From Sinotaia quadrata (taxonomy: Eukaryota > Mollusca > Gastropoda > Architaenioglossa > Viviparidae), in contig CM054178.1 of NCBI GenBank assembly GCA_028829895.1, positions 70,327,335 to 70,391,334 of the forward strand: a DNA stretch of 64,000 nucleotides. The letters are read 5' to 3'. Positions 46,219 to 58,560 of the stretch are shown piece by piece; position 1 is the first letter of the stretch, and every line of letters begins with the position of its first letter. A program made the position numbers and the translations under genes. Below the pieces are notes generated by a model, which was given only the letters and a program-made list of their open reading frames with translations, was not told the origin of the DNA and did no database searches.

Positions 46219-47049
46219 AAACAAAATTAATAAAAAAACGCAGCTTAAACTAACTATATTACACGCCTTTTTGTTGCAGAAAAACCTACAAAATAAATCT
46301 GACTGCCTAAGAGAAACAGTTTACAGACTATTGTATGTTTTTGCTGTTGTTTATTGGTTTTTTGTTATTTTAATAATGTACACTTTTAGCACTATGAGGT
46401 AGATGTAATGATGCTTTAGAAAATTGTTAAACAGTCGGCAAGAGTAAATATTATAAATATTATAAAAGTCATAGAGCCTTGTTAACGGGACATGTCTAGA
46501 CCTCTGTGAAAGTGTTTTTGTAATGATTATCATATTTTTCGTAGCATAATGAAATACAACTTTGTTAATTATTTTTGATGACGTGTGAATATGTACGTAA
46601 TTGATAAGAAGAACGTGCAGTACAATTACGTGTTTATATGAAGTCGAAATGACGCTCAGTCATGGCAGAGAGAGTAGGATAACTGTATTTTATAACTGTA
46701 TTTATTTTATAAATAATTCTCATGAGTGTTACAAAAAAGGTAGATAGTCAGAGGTGAAACAGTCATTCATAAGAACTGTTTTCAATGAGAAAGAATCCAC
46801 AGTGCCTTTTGGTTCCTCCTGAAAATTCGTCTGTAGTTTTTCTTTTCTGTGACTATGCCTACCAACCATGCGAGCAGACGGCCATTTCAGCTTCAACTCT
46901 GACGTCATGCTTTGCCAGTGACGGGATAGACGCCTTGTCTTGAAGGTCATGGGTCATTTTGTAAACGAACGTTTCTATCCACTCGTGATATCAGTTATGT
47001 TTGTGTTCATCTATATGTCTTGGCCAGAGGTACTTACGTTAGTCGAACG

Positions 47050-47545
47050 ACAGTACATTCCAGGAGCGTGAAGAATGGATACACCCTATGTGGACAATTA
47101 TAGATAGTTTAAATGTGAAGAATGGATACACCCTATGTGGACAATTATAGATAGTTTAAATGTGAAGAAAGGATACACCCTATGTGGACAATTATAGATA
47201 GTTTAAATGTGAAGAATGGATACACCCTAAGTGGACAATTATAGATAGTTTAAATGTGAAGAATGGATACACCTTATGTGGACAATTATAAGTTTAAATG
47301 TGAAGAATGGATACACCTTATGTGGACAATTATAGATAGTTTAAATGTGAAGAATGGATACACCTTATGTGGACAATTATAGATAGTTTAAATGTGAAGA
47401 ATTAATACACCTTATGTGGACAATTATAGATAGTTTAAATGTGAAGAATGGATACACCTTATGTGGACAATTATAGATAGTTTAAATGTGAAGAATGGAT
47501 ACACCTTATGTGGACAATTATAGATAGTTTAAATGTGAAAGCAAC
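47050..47545. repeat. 47-bp minisatellite, unit 3 expansion
   Basis: About ten copies of GTGAAGAATGGATACACCTT plus ATGTGGACAATTATAGATAG and TTTAAAT. Unit 2 has a single copy at 36755-36810, so the array grew after the units separated. Confidence 0.95.
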
Positions 47546-48054
47546 TAACTGCAAATATTTATCGAAAGAACAATCAGACATTGAACTATATTGATGTGTG
47601 TATAGGTCATGTACATCCTAATTTGTGTTTGATTTAATGCTAAGTTGTATTATGTTTTGTGTAGATGATTTACATTGCTAATAAACTTTACTATTTCTTT
47701 GTTAAACATCCACGCTCTCTGAGTGGAATGCTTTAGAGAGAAAGATTTGTAACAGCAAGCGGGTGGGGCGTCATATGACAAATAATAAGTCTGATATCCA
47801 ATTTTGAACATGTGTGCCCCGTGGCTAGTATTTGAAATGCCAGGTCAGTGCTGATCTATTGTCTACCTGTAACTCTTGGTTAAGCGTTGGGTGGGGTTTT
47901 AAAACGGATTGACTCAATAAATGTGTACACGCAGCACTAACAGATTCGTCATCAGGTTGGACCGTCAAGGTGGGTGCTATTTTTAAATATCGGTAAATTG
48001 ATGATGATGTTTGTGAAATTTGCATGAAAGGATATCCTGGAGGTGATTTCTCAT

Positions 48055-48269
48055 CCATGGTTTTGCAGAGTCTACATTTGGAATCATAACAGAACAAATA
48101 ACTCCATTCAGTACCTCCTCACTTGGTGTGACGTATACATTGAAGAAAGACACATACTCAAGGAAACCACCACCCTACTCAAACTCCTGTCCACCACCCT
48201 CACTCTACTCTCCCACCCCCTCAAAGAAGAACACCCAACCAAGAGTCAAACAGAAGTCGTGGAAAGAGG

Positions 48270-48321
<52 letters not shown>

Positions 48322-48810
48322 CAACTAATTTTAGATAATATAAACCGCACAACAGACACAAAGACACAACTTCCGCAATTACAACCACAACCAAACCACA
48401 CACACTCACACACAAAACACTTATAAACTAAATGCAAGAAACCACAACGCTAATTTCATCAATTAACAAACTTACCCTATCTCCTACTACCCTGCCCACA
48501 AAAACCAAACCCAAAGGCGAAAGCAAACCACTACTACGACTTATTCGAAAAAATCCAACTTATCAGGAAATAGGCTGTAGCCCTGCAGCTATTAAAAAAA
48601 GGAATAGACCAACAACATTCGCAACAAAAGAAAGAACATAAGCAAGGAAAAAAAGAAAAGTAAAAGAAACAATCCCTAACTAAAGTACCAGAACAACATA
48701 CCCTCCGTGAATACAAGTAATTGGAGAGAGGCTCCACGGGAATCATTAAAAAAACTGAGAACATCAAGAAGATGAAAGGTTTTTGCGCAATTCCTGTGGA
48801 GTAAAGAAGT
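48055..48810 (+). mobile_element. Non-LTR retrotransposon 3' region, + copy
   Basis: This matches, in reverse orientation, the end of the element at 51740-53990. The shared text is ATAACTCCATTCAGTACCTC, TCACTTGGTGTGACGTATAC, AAACCACCACCCTACTCAAA and a 3' tract with GGAATCAT and later GTGGAGTAAAG.AGTT. A second LINE tail is nested in it (48243-48320). Confidence 0.6.
48243..48320 (+). mobile_element. Extremely truncated R2-like LINE tail with (TAA)n
   Basis: CAGAAGTCGTGGAAAGAGG followed by about sixteen ATA units equals the 3' end of the LINE at 38808-39232 on the other strand (AGAAGTCGTGGAAAGAGGCTG then TAA repeats). It is a few dozen bases of element plus tail. Confidence 0.65.
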
Positions 48811-48974
48811 TATCGAAACAACAACAACAACAAGGATAGTGTGAATGGAAACATCTAACTGTAAAATCACAAGAATCACAACCATGTTAAGGATGATTAC
48901 ATTTCTAAAGAAATTTAAATCTAGATCTTGCTTGCAGGAATGTAGTATTGACAGTGTGGACCGGAGTTGAATTG

Positions 48975-49112
48975 CATAACTAGACACTCGGTGACCTGTT
49001 TTAAAACGTTGGCTAAATATAGGCGTTTCCTTCATGCATAAGTAGGCACTCGGTGACCTGTTTTAAAACGTTGGCTAAACATAGGCGTTTCCTTCATGCA
49101 TAAGTAGGCATA
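48975..49112. repeat. 62-bp tandem duplication
   Basis: Two copies of a unit with CACTCGGTGACCTGTTTTAA and ATAGGCGTTTCCTTCATGCA. Confidence 0.95.
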
Positions 49113-49114
49113 CT

Positions 49115-51135
49115 TAATCCATCTGGCAGGCTTGTGATGTATATAAAGTTTTTAAAGCCTTGATCAAGTTGCCTTTAAATTGGTAATCATCCAGTACAAA
49201 TTACAAAGTTTTATTTCGAGATCGCTGTAAAGGGGATCATCCATAACATTATGTCTATGAACACAATTGGAACATCAATTCACAAGCGATGGTAATACCA
49301 TCTTTAGCATATGAATGCCAAATCTGGTCGCTTTAGCTACACTTATACATGTTTCGACTCTCTTTTAATTTCTTACTGTGCTTCACATGTCTTCGTGTAT
49401 AGGAAACTATTAACAGAATCAATCGAACACGTTGACGAGTTCTGTATACTGTTCACATAGAAAGTAGCATAACGATGGACAAGGAAGATGTTCCCGAAAC
49501 GTTCCCCGACGTTGCATTATGCTTATGTTAATTCATCTTAATCCTGAAATTAAATCAGAGCGTGTCAAGTTCGCAGTTATAGACTATAGCTTTCAGAAGA
49601 TTTATGTCGCCTGACTCTTTCACGAAAAGGGCGTCATGTTAAAAAATCCGCCATATTATCAGTTGAGAACCCTGATTGTCAAAGTACTTTTGTTGAAAGG
49701 TATGGTGTGATCTTTTTGCCAGTAAAGTAAATCGTGTGCAAATTTAGTGAGTATGAATTTTGTTACGTGCCAATCTTTATTTTTCAAATGCATTATTTAT
49801 TTTTCCTAGCGTATTTTAATATTGTTTAAATGGAAACGTTGATATAGCAATTTTTAATTTTGTAGTGAAATATATTACTCATATTTTAATTATTTTAACA
49901 TTCATTTTGTCCCACTTGTTGGTTGCGACATTTCTAAACGAGGATTAAATGTGTGGTTTATTTTTTATGTTTTCGTCATGATTAAAGAGCTACTTGGGTG
50001 ATTATCTTGAAATTTTCTGGAAATAATTCTAATTAATTTCCCTTTTGTAAATTAAGTTAATAATTAGTGTCATTAAAGCAACATGTTTCCAGTGATATAT
50101 CTTGGAAGAGTTTGTTAAATGTTAATAAGAGATGGATGATGGGTTCCAGCTTAAAAGACTGAAGTGAAATATTAACCCTTTTACATGGAGAGTGTTCTCT
50201 TCCCACTTCCTAACTTGTTCTGTCAATAAGGCGAGGGAATCGATACAGGGAGGAGTGGACACTGATATGACTTATGTTTATTTTATTCGTCGCAGTCAAT
50301 CACTAAAATATAAGGGTTATCGTTCTTGCTATCTCAAATTAATTATTATTAGCTGAAGCTGCAGTGAGCGAGAGCAGAGCAATGTATATCCAAGCTGATT
50401 TGCTGACCAGGATGGACATGTCTGGTTTTTTTTTGTATTGTCGCTCTGATTGCGTCGCTGGTATTTCTAGATAAGTGAACATTTAAGTAGGTGTGAACAC
50501 TTGATTGATAACCTGTTGCTGTTGTTTTAAAAACAAACTTGGCTCTCTTTGCGAATTTATATGCAAAACACTTTATATGGAGCACCGAGACATGCCGAAA
50601 TGTAACTGGGACGTCCTCAGATTGTTATTCTTTGTTTAAGGATAAGGGGTGACATTACTTTTGAATGATTTGATTGAATTGAATAAGGAGAAGGGGCGAC
50701 TTACTTTTGAATGATTTGATTGAAGAAAGAATATATTTTAGGCACACATTTGGAAGGTTTAAATATTGCCAATTTTAAAAATGGTTTAATAGGAAAAGTA
50801 ATTTGATTACATATACATCTTCATGTACAGTTGGAATACTAAGAATTTCATTCAATGGATTGACGATCTGAAGCATGCTTTTACAAATTAATTTTAATAT
50901 TAATTGTACTAATTAATTGTAAATCATGCTACAGAAAAAATGATAAGATGAATTCCAGTTTATGATTCTATTTATCTCTCATGTCTAATATCATCGTCCA
51001 CTTGTTTTTTTATTAGAAGTGCTATTGGTAAGTGCTGTACATTTATCGGTCGGTTTAAATTTGAAAACGAATTGCCCGTTAAAGTCAGAATTAGCTAGTG
51101 TACAAAAGAGCAGTGAAATGGATATTTCTGCAACG
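49115..51135. other. Intergenic, no gene seen
   Basis: AT-rich. A tiny ORF at 49475 (MDKEDVPETF...) stops after 18 codons. A 53-bp direct duplication with TTACTTTTGAATGATTTGAT lies near 50640-50730. No motif recognised. Confidence 0.4.
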
Positions 51136-51139
51136 CCAT

Positions 51140-51320
51140 TTGCAAATAGTTAGCATCTGCAGACACTAAAACAGCATCGCTCACGCCATTTGATTGTCGT
51201 CCGGAAATACCAGTAGGAAACTCGGGTTTGTGAGTAGGAAAGATAGCACATTAATTCTATAGTCAGTGTACTATAAATCATGAAAGTAAAGAAAGTACTT
51301 CCTTACTAATCGCGACAATA
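51140..51320 (+). repeat. Worn fragment of the GPCR tandem unit
   Basis: Diverged match to unit 4 at 55068-55270 and unit 2 at 31680-31870. Shared strings are GCAGACACTAA, GCATCGC/GCGTC, GTAGGAA, TTTGTGA.., AATA.TC.. and AAAGTACTTCCTTAC. It shows an older unit between GPCR 3 and unit 4. Confidence 0.5.
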
Positions 51321-51739
51321 CTTTACAACATTGATTGAAATGCATTATAACAGTATTTTATTGAAGTCCTAGCTCGAAACGAAATGAGTGTTTACCCAAC
51401 ACAGAAACTGCTACCTCAACGAATACAAGAATTAAGACATGAAAATGGTGTGTTTGGGGGTTCAGCTAAGGACTTAGGACTTGACAGATGACGTAATCTG
51501 GGCTTGAGAAATGAGGAACTAACATTAAGCACGTGACATAAATTAGACGAGAGGTTGCATCCTCATGATATGCGATAAGACAAGAGTCATAATATAATGT
51601 TCACCCACATTCTTTGCAGAGGATAGACACAATAACTAGCATGTTTGACTATGTCTATGTGAAAGGGTGGGTTTAACTTTTGAACACCAGAATGTCAATA
51701 GGTGGCGACAGCGGTAATGGATGCAAACACTTAAACTGT

Positions 51740-53990
51740 TTTTCGTTTCGCTTATTTAGCTCATATATAGTAAAGAGCACCCACACACTCATTTTCCTCG
51801 TTAACCCTTTATCTCACGAAATCTGCGGGAGACCATTCACCTTTTCCCGACGTTTTCGTTCTTCGATGATTCCTTTGGGGTCTTCCTTCTTGTTCTTCTG
51901 AAATTTTGTTCCCTCTGGTTGTTAGGGATAACTTGCTGAACTGCATTCCTGCTGGTTGTTAGGGATATCTTGCTGAAATGTTGTTCCTGCTGGTTGTTAT
52001 GGATATCTTGCCGAATTGCACGTTTCTTCTGATCTTGTTGATTTATTAATAGATTTACTAAAAGAGAAAGTAATTAGTTAAATGCAATCCTTGCTCCAGG
52101 GGTTATAGGAGTGGCGGGTATTTGTCTCTGTAAGGAACGTAATGAAGGCTGAGCAGATTGAGATTTTGGTGTTCTTCTGGGTGGTGGTGGTGGAGTAGAG
52201 TGAGGGTGGTGGATATGAGTTTGAGTAGGGTGGTGGTTTCCTTGTGTATGTGTCTTTCTTCAATGTATACGTCACACCAAGTGAGGAGGTACTGAATGGA
52301 GTTATTTGTTCGGCAATGAGCATGGTTTGAGCTTGTACTTTGGCATTGAGTATGGTTTGAGCTTGTACTTTGGCTTGTGAGTATGGTTTGAGCTTGTACT
52401 TTGGCTTGTGAGTATGGTTTGAGCTTGTACTTTGGCAGTGAGTATGGTTTGAGCTTGTACTTTGGCAGTGAGTATGGTTTGAGCTTGTACTTTGGCAGTG
52501 AGTATGGTTTGAGCTTGTACTTTGGCAGTGAGTATGGCGAGGAATATAGTCGTAGACGTTATATTACACGGGGTTGTGATGTGTCTTTATGTTGGAGAAG
52601 GTAGGTAAGGGTGGAAGGGGTTTCTTAAGTAAGTTTTTGTTTATTTGCTCCTGTAGTTGGATATTGTTGATTGGTGTGTGCACTTGTTTGCCATATTTGG
52701 TGCTGCATTATTCCCCCCCCCCCACTCTCATCCAACGTCAGTTGTTTTGTTTCCTGTTATGTTGTGTGACTGGAGAACCAGAGGAATGTCGTGTTTAATC
52801 CTTTCTTTTATAATTCTATTATAAGGAGTCTGATTTGATTTGTTATGCGGGGTCTGATGGGGAGAAACAGATTTACCAGAATTTGTAGTTCAGTTTAGAG
52901 AGTCGGAAAGAATGATTATGTTTCGAGGGGTGGGTGTAGTTTGGATGGCAGTCAGTTCTGCAGTGAGTACAGAGTGTAATGCATTAACTTTGTATGCGTG
53001 GGTGCCTGAGGGAGTATGTGCAGCTGTGTTAGTTCCTGTTAACTGTTGTGATAGTAATTGTATGGGTTCTAGTGCTTTGTGTTTGGCCAGTAGTGGGTTG
53101 ATGGTTCGGGAGTGGGAGGGATGTCTCCGTGATGTATTTTAAGGAGTTAATGCTGTGTTTGTTAAAGAGTTGATATCAGTTGATATGGATAAATTTCCAT
53201 TCTATTTAGTTTCTTTGTCCGTTTAGTAAGTTTTTTTTCCATTTGAGTGTCTTTGTCCTTTTAGAAATTTTGTTTGCAAAGCCTTTAATTCCATCTTGCA
53301 GTTTGTGTTTAGTGGGAGACTGTTGCTATATTGGTTTTTGTTATCGCAGAATTTTAGAGTTTTAGTGTTTGTTTGTTTCATCTTTAGATAAGTATAAGGT
53401 TGTTCTTTTGTATAGTTTTTTTATGTTTTAGTGTTGGAGAGGGCGTGAGTGTTTGCTTTGAGTGCTTTTGTTGTGAAATGCCTGTATATTTTCTTTTAAT
53501 TTTGTTTTGACTAAGTATGTTAGTCTATAATAGTCTAAATGGGTTAAATCAGTGATTCGATGGCTTTATAACAAGGTGTAAGTGTCTGCACCCCATTATG
53601 TGCCTTTTGTTAATCTAAGATTGTTTAGGGTTTTGCTGGCTTTGGCTAGTAAGTGAGAGATGTGTTGAGAGAATGTTTCGTTTTCGACAAAAGATGATTC
53701 CGAGTAATTTTTGTGTTTTTAAATACGTTATATATGCTGTATTGTAAATAGTGGATGCATTTCTTTGTGTGGTTGGTGAAGACATCTATTGTTATTATTT
53801 TTCATATCCATGTGTCTGTCCAGGTTTCCAAGTTGCTTAGTGTTTGTTGCAGGTGTCTGGAAGTCTGTTTGGTCTTTGATTTGCGTTGTAGAGTGAGGAA
53901 CAATCTGCAGATTGTGCTTTATGAGTGTCGTTATCTCTGGTTATAGTGTCTAAGCTACGTGTGACTATATGGAACAGGTTAGGTCTTCAG
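51740..53990 (-). mobile_element. Degraded non-LTR retrotransposon (jockey/I-like reverse transcriptase remnant)
   Basis: On the minus strand, translation around 53690-53570 gives ETFSQHISHLLAKASKTLNN, then LRLTKGT-stop-WGADTYTLL. This is the block after the polymerase core in jockey/CR1/I-type reverse transcriptases (F..H...L..KA...L..L....G..WGA....L). Upstream, about 53940-53800, is a worn region resembling the segment between the YADD motif and this block. Several stops and frameshifts are present. The 3' part (52323-52078) carries a Pro/Thr/Ser-rich open frame that is also present at 48055. Confidence 0.65.
52318..52545. repeat. 30-bp minisatellite inside the retroelement
   Basis: About 7.5 copies of GAGTATGGTTTGAGCTTGTA plus CTTTGGCAGT. 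30 bp keeps the frame open, producing a spurious + ORF (EYGLSLYFGS repeats). Confidence 0.95.
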
Positions 53991-54494
53991 GCACGTCTCT
54001 GTGGTGTATCGTGGGTGGTGGAATATGTATATTATTTGTTTGTTTACAGAAAGTGCACTCTGTGAGGAAGTTATTTTTTATAGTAGCTGTTGATATCACC
54101 TTCTATGCGACAAGGTAAAGAGGCTGTATGAAGGTGGGCGGCAATAATTATGCATCCTGCTAGCCTCACTATTGAGAGGGTCGGTAGCTGTTAAACTTTA
54201 GTGTCTGCCCTATCACATCTACATTAGTGTTTCTTAGGAACCGGAGTTATATATAGGTAGACAGCTGGTATTTAGTGAGACTTGTTTACAAGTAGTTAAT
54301 TGAATGGAATGCGAAAAACATGCTGATAACGACAGTGCACCAAAACACAATTTGATTTATGAGATTAAAAAAATAATTATACAATGATCTCTCCAAACAC
54401 GCACCAGTAATATTCACACTACTGCTGAGTTGGATTACAGAGAATTCACTTCCTCCACTGCATGATCAGTTACTTAAATGCTTAAGTTACTTAA

Positions 54495-54710
54495 ATGAAT
54501 TTGAAAATGGTCGTGCTTAAGTAGGTGGTACTGGTGGTGCTTGGTGTTGGTGGTGCTTGAAGATGGTGGTGCTTGATGTTGGTGGTGCTTGAAGATGGTG
54601 ATGCTTGATGCTGGTAGTGAATGATGCTGGTGGTGAATGATGCTGATAGTGAATGATGCTGGTGGTGAATGATGCTGGTGGTGCTCGAGAAAGGTGATTT
54701 CATTAATCTG
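54495..54710. repeat. Degenerate GGTGGTGCTTGA/GGTGGTGAATGATGCT minisatellite
   Basis: Short array of the same family as 37140-38285, in the same position relative to unit 4 as that array has to unit 3. Confidence 0.9.
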
Positions 54711-55395
54711 CATGTCATTTCTAAACTTATATGAATTTTAATTAAAAGCGTCAATGATTCAACTGATGTATATACTGAAGTATTGACAACGTTTATGTTT
54801 TTGTTAATTTTGAAATGCATTATTATTACTATTATTTCATTATTAAGATGTGTTGAACGTATTAGAGATAACAGCACTAACTGGATGATTAATTTCTTTG
54901 TTTTGTGAGTCGATGAAAGTGTTACTATTTATATTTTGTGTCTGTTATCATAATGTCATGTTTCTTTGTTAAATATATACAGTGTTCTATGTGTTTAACT
55001 TTCAAAATTGATTACACATATGAGATAGTACTCACACACAAGAAAACTATAACAAATCTTGAAACATTGGTTGCAAATAAAACAACTTTAGCAGACACTA
55101 ACAAAGCGTCAAGGGTAGGTAGAGTTTGTTTTACATCCAAATATGCCCTGTAGGAAGTTGAGATTTGTGAAGGGAAAAGATTAAATTAATCCAATAGTCA
55201 GTGATGCCAACAGGGGCGGTAAATGAATAATTAAACAAAATAATTCCTTAAAACACACTACAGTAGAAAGTACGACCTTTTGACCAATATAGCGCGTCTC
55301 GTGTGATTTAACATACGTTATTTTTTTTTAAATGATACTAATCATGTTAAAGCCGTTCTTGTAAGTAAGTGGAACTGAGTGGGTGGGGTTGGATC

Positions 55396-55403
55396 TGACG
55401 TTA
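55396..55403. promoter_or_regulatory. Decayed CRE-like site in unit 4
   Basis: TGACGTTA, one base off the TGACGTCA of unit 2, at the same distance upstream of the donor. Confidence 0.3.
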
Positions 55404-55436
55404 CAGCACTAATACCTCATTTGCAACAGGATCTAT

Positions 55437-55519
55437 AAAGTTTAGGAACTCTCTGACAGTAACACACACTACGTTTTCTGTCTGACTGTAAATCTGTGCT
55501 CGAAAGAAGAGTGGTTGTG
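55437..55519 (+). other. Orphan copy of the putative first exon
   Basis: Counterpart of 32040-32121 and 39760-39841. It ends GTGGTTGTG|GTAAGTT, so the donor is intact, while the ATG present in units 2 and 3 (GATGTG) has become GTTGTG. The next downstream coding acceptor on this strand is at 58382 in the second Cys-rich gene. Confidence 0.4.
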
Positions 55520-55699
55520 GTAAGTTATTTCTCCTGTTTTTTCTTGTTGCAATACAGAGCGCAATTTGCAGTAAACCTACACACACTTTTTTTTCAAGAG
55601 GTGTCTTGCTTTTGTACATAATTTTAATATCCACATTTGTTTTAATATTATTTTATGATTATCTACTTCATGAACATTTAAAAGCAGTTATATATACAG

Positions 55700-55701
<2 letters not shown>

Positions 55702-55771
<70 letters not shown>

Positions 55772-55795
55772 ACACACACGAGTACGCACAGACAC
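55702..55795. repeat. (AC)n microsatellite
   Basis: About 40 AC units with one interruption; orthologous to 40010-40108. Confidence 0.98.
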
Positions 55796-56857
55796 AGACA
55801 TAGATATGATTGTGTTAAGGATCACACAATCTCTGCATTTAATAATGAAAATAATTTAAATTCATTTTATATTGTGATACGTCACATCAGATACTGAATC
55901 ATATTTATACCAAAGTGTATGTTCTTTAAACGCCACAAAATCGTTACACACAACATCTTATGTAGTCGAGTTGCATGATAGGTTTTACGTTACATTATTA
56001 TCACACTGTCTAATACCTCTCGGCTCCATCACTCAACAGATCTCATTAGGTCACATAACTTGTTATATCTTACGAGTGAAGATTTTTGATATATTTATTT
56101 CTGCACCATCCATACCCAAAAATATTTTTCGTTCTTGAAGTTTCTAGTACTTGTCCTCAGTACTCCCTATTAAGTATGACAGCTGTTTCGGAAGCTACTG
56201 ATTTGCATAAACTCTGTCAGAGTACGCTAAGACTCAGTTCTATAATGCCAAGAAGGGCAAATAACAAAGATGATCTTTAATATATGAAACAGAAAATGTG
56301 TCTGTGTCCGCATGGAAAGAACTTGGAAGTTTAAATTTTGAGTGGAGGCGTGGTTTACCCCCAAGCACTGCCCCCTCCATCTATCTTATTTTATTATTTA
56401 CTGCTAATATGAAAATAGGGCTAGAAAGCTAAAATTGTACATGGCGGCATAGCAATCTCCTGAATGGATATAACGAGGCTAGGGTTACCTACAGGGTTCG
56501 AACAAGCCACTCCCGCTCAACTGAATATAGTAAAATCTCAATTATTTGTGATTATCACTTGTTTTCTACAGTCTTGAAATACCATGTTTACTAAAAGTTA
56601 CAAATTGTACACAAAATCAAACAACGCTAGTTTTTTTTCAACTACCCAGAACATTATATTTAATGTAAGAAATTTACAAAATAGTTTGCAATGATATGTG
56701 ATATTATTATTTACTTAGCGAATCTATATGCAAGTTAGTATTTACACGTGCAACGTCGCACCAGTTTATTCAAAATATAAATGTACTAAAAGTGCTTTTG
56801 GTGTTTTTCAATACCTCTTGCATCTATACTATTACGTCTTCTTTCATGTTGCTGTCT

Positions 56858-56965
56858 GTGCCTCACTATCTCTGTGTCTCACTATCTCTGTGCCTCACTA
56901 TCTCTGTGCCTCACTATCTCTGTGTCTCACTATCTCTGTGCCTCACTATCTCTGTGTCTCCATGC
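56858..56965. repeat. 16-bp repeat CTCACTATCTCTGTGC
   Basis: About seven copies with C/T variants; unit 3 has one copy at the same place (near 40440), so this is a unit 4 expansion. Confidence 0.95.
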
Positions 56966-57103
56966 CTTGCTATTTTGTGTATCCATTCGTCACACTTCAG
57001 TTTAAAGGCAGTCACTCCTTGAACACATCAACAATGAGTATAACGAAGGACGTGCATCTATTTATATCTTGTCAGTGTCCACACACAATGAGAAACTTGT
57101 GGA

Positions 57104-57109
57104 TCTCTC

Positions 57110-57144
<35 letters not shown>

Positions 57145-57146
57145 GG
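57104..57146. repeat. (CT)n microsatellite
   Basis: CT run with one CCC interruption. Confidence 0.95.
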
Positions 57147-57581
57147 ACGGAGAGAAATAAAAATAACTCAATTGTTCCAATGTGAAGAATCATCTCTATT
57201 CAGATACTTTCTTGATAAACAAAGATGAGAAAGGAAATACTAGTGGTGTTCGTCTGTAATGAGTAAACGTCTAGTTCATAACTTTAGCAAACAAAATATG
57301 AGGATGTGAAATTTCTATTCCATTTGCGTCGTATAATCATGTACAATGATCATTTGCTGCATAGGTCACAAAGTAGAAGCCAACAACATCTATTGTTTTA
57401 TTAAAATATATTCATAGTCGGTCATGAGGGATTGGAGCTTAAAGCTATTTCTAATTATGTTCTTAATGAAACTTACATTTGAGAGTAGTGTGTAGATGTG
57501 TACATATTACATTTTACTCTTTTCAAAATCATCATTCGACATTTAATTTATTAAAATTCTTTATTAATTATGGCATTAACA

Positions 57582-57717
<136 letters not shown>

Positions 57718-57779
57718 GGGGAGAATGGGGAGAAAGGGGAAAAGGGGAAAAGGTCACTGTGGCAATCTATAAACTTAAT

Positions 57780-58065
57780 TATTATAAACATTGTTAAACC
57801 TTATGTTGGAAAAGAAATTGAGTGGATGGGATCTCGCTAAATGTAGATTAAGACGGATTTGTCTTCTCCTTTAGTAAGAATATTTCTACCTACGCAAATA
57901 TTGTGTGACGGTAAATGTTTGTCTTTAATGTTGTGGAAGAGAGAAAACGTTTATAGCGCCCACATATCCGCCAAGTGAGAGACAAGTGGTGGCTGTTGGA
58001 GAATTATTAATAACATAAATTAAGATTCTCATCACTTGTAATTAGGTATGCATGTTTAATTAATT
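57780..58065 (+). mobile_element. Dispersed repeat, partial + copy
   Basis: Matches 7655-7945 (CTTATGTTGGA.AAGAAA, GGATTTGTCTTCTCCTTTAG, ATATCCGCCAAGTGAGAG). Confidence 0.8.
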
Positions 58066-58382
58066 AATTAATAATAAGCGCAACCAATGAATAAGACCGT
58101 TTATAATGACGTAGTTTAATATAAATAATACAAGTATTTATAAGAAGAGGACGATAAAAAGAAAAAAGAAAATGGTTTGACAACGACGATGTATGAGTTT
58201 ATATTTCAAATTTACAATAGTTCGCTGCGTGATTTTATTTCTTTAATCAATAGCTAATGTTTCATGTTCCAATTTGTCGGTCCATCAATCACAAATCTAC
58301 ATGGCAAAACTACCACTCTGGATTATTGTTATATTTTTAACGCGTAGCATGCAGATATTGATGAAAGTGTTTTATGTTCCAG

Positions 58383-58438
58383 ACATCCAATAATAATGTT
58401 CAGTCTTCACCAGACAACAATATTGTTGATATCCTTGA
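58383..58438 (+). CDS. Gene 2, signal-peptide exon
   Basis: After a possible acceptor (TTTTATGTTCCAG), ATG at 58396 opens MFSLHQTTILLISL and the next exon continues TVGVTRQ. This gives a short polar start and a hydrophobic core of about 12 residues, as in a secretory signal. The donor is TTGA|GTAAGT, leaving one base. Only 58396-58438 is coding. The other open frame of this exon runs into a stop in the next exon. If the acceptor is real, there is an upstream noncoding exon. Confidence 0.55.
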
Positions 58439-58498
58439 GTAAGTAAACTTTCTCTCTCAGTCGATTAATCCGTTTCTCTGTCTGTCTCTCACTATCAC

Positions 58499-58502
<4 letters not shown>

Positions 58503-58559
<57 letters not shown>

Positions 58560-58560
58560 T
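58503..58560. repeat. (AT)n/(GATA)n microsatellite
   Basis: AT run followed by GATA units just after the signal-peptide exon; a further ATCT tract lies at 58828-58868. Confidence 0.95.

Larger units (their letters stand above)
39233..47090 (+). repeat. GPCR tandem unit 3
   Basis: It contains the shared left part with first exon, an (AC)n tract at 40013-40090 orthologous to those at 32298 and 55703, a near-full-length dispersed repeat (41985-43500), minisatellites, the leader, the GPCR and the 3' flank. It is the longest unit. Confidence 0.9.

Noticed and set aside
56475..56515. GGGTTCGAAC as a tRNA B box
   Set aside because: No acceptor-stem or anticodon-arm pairing and no A box at the right distance.
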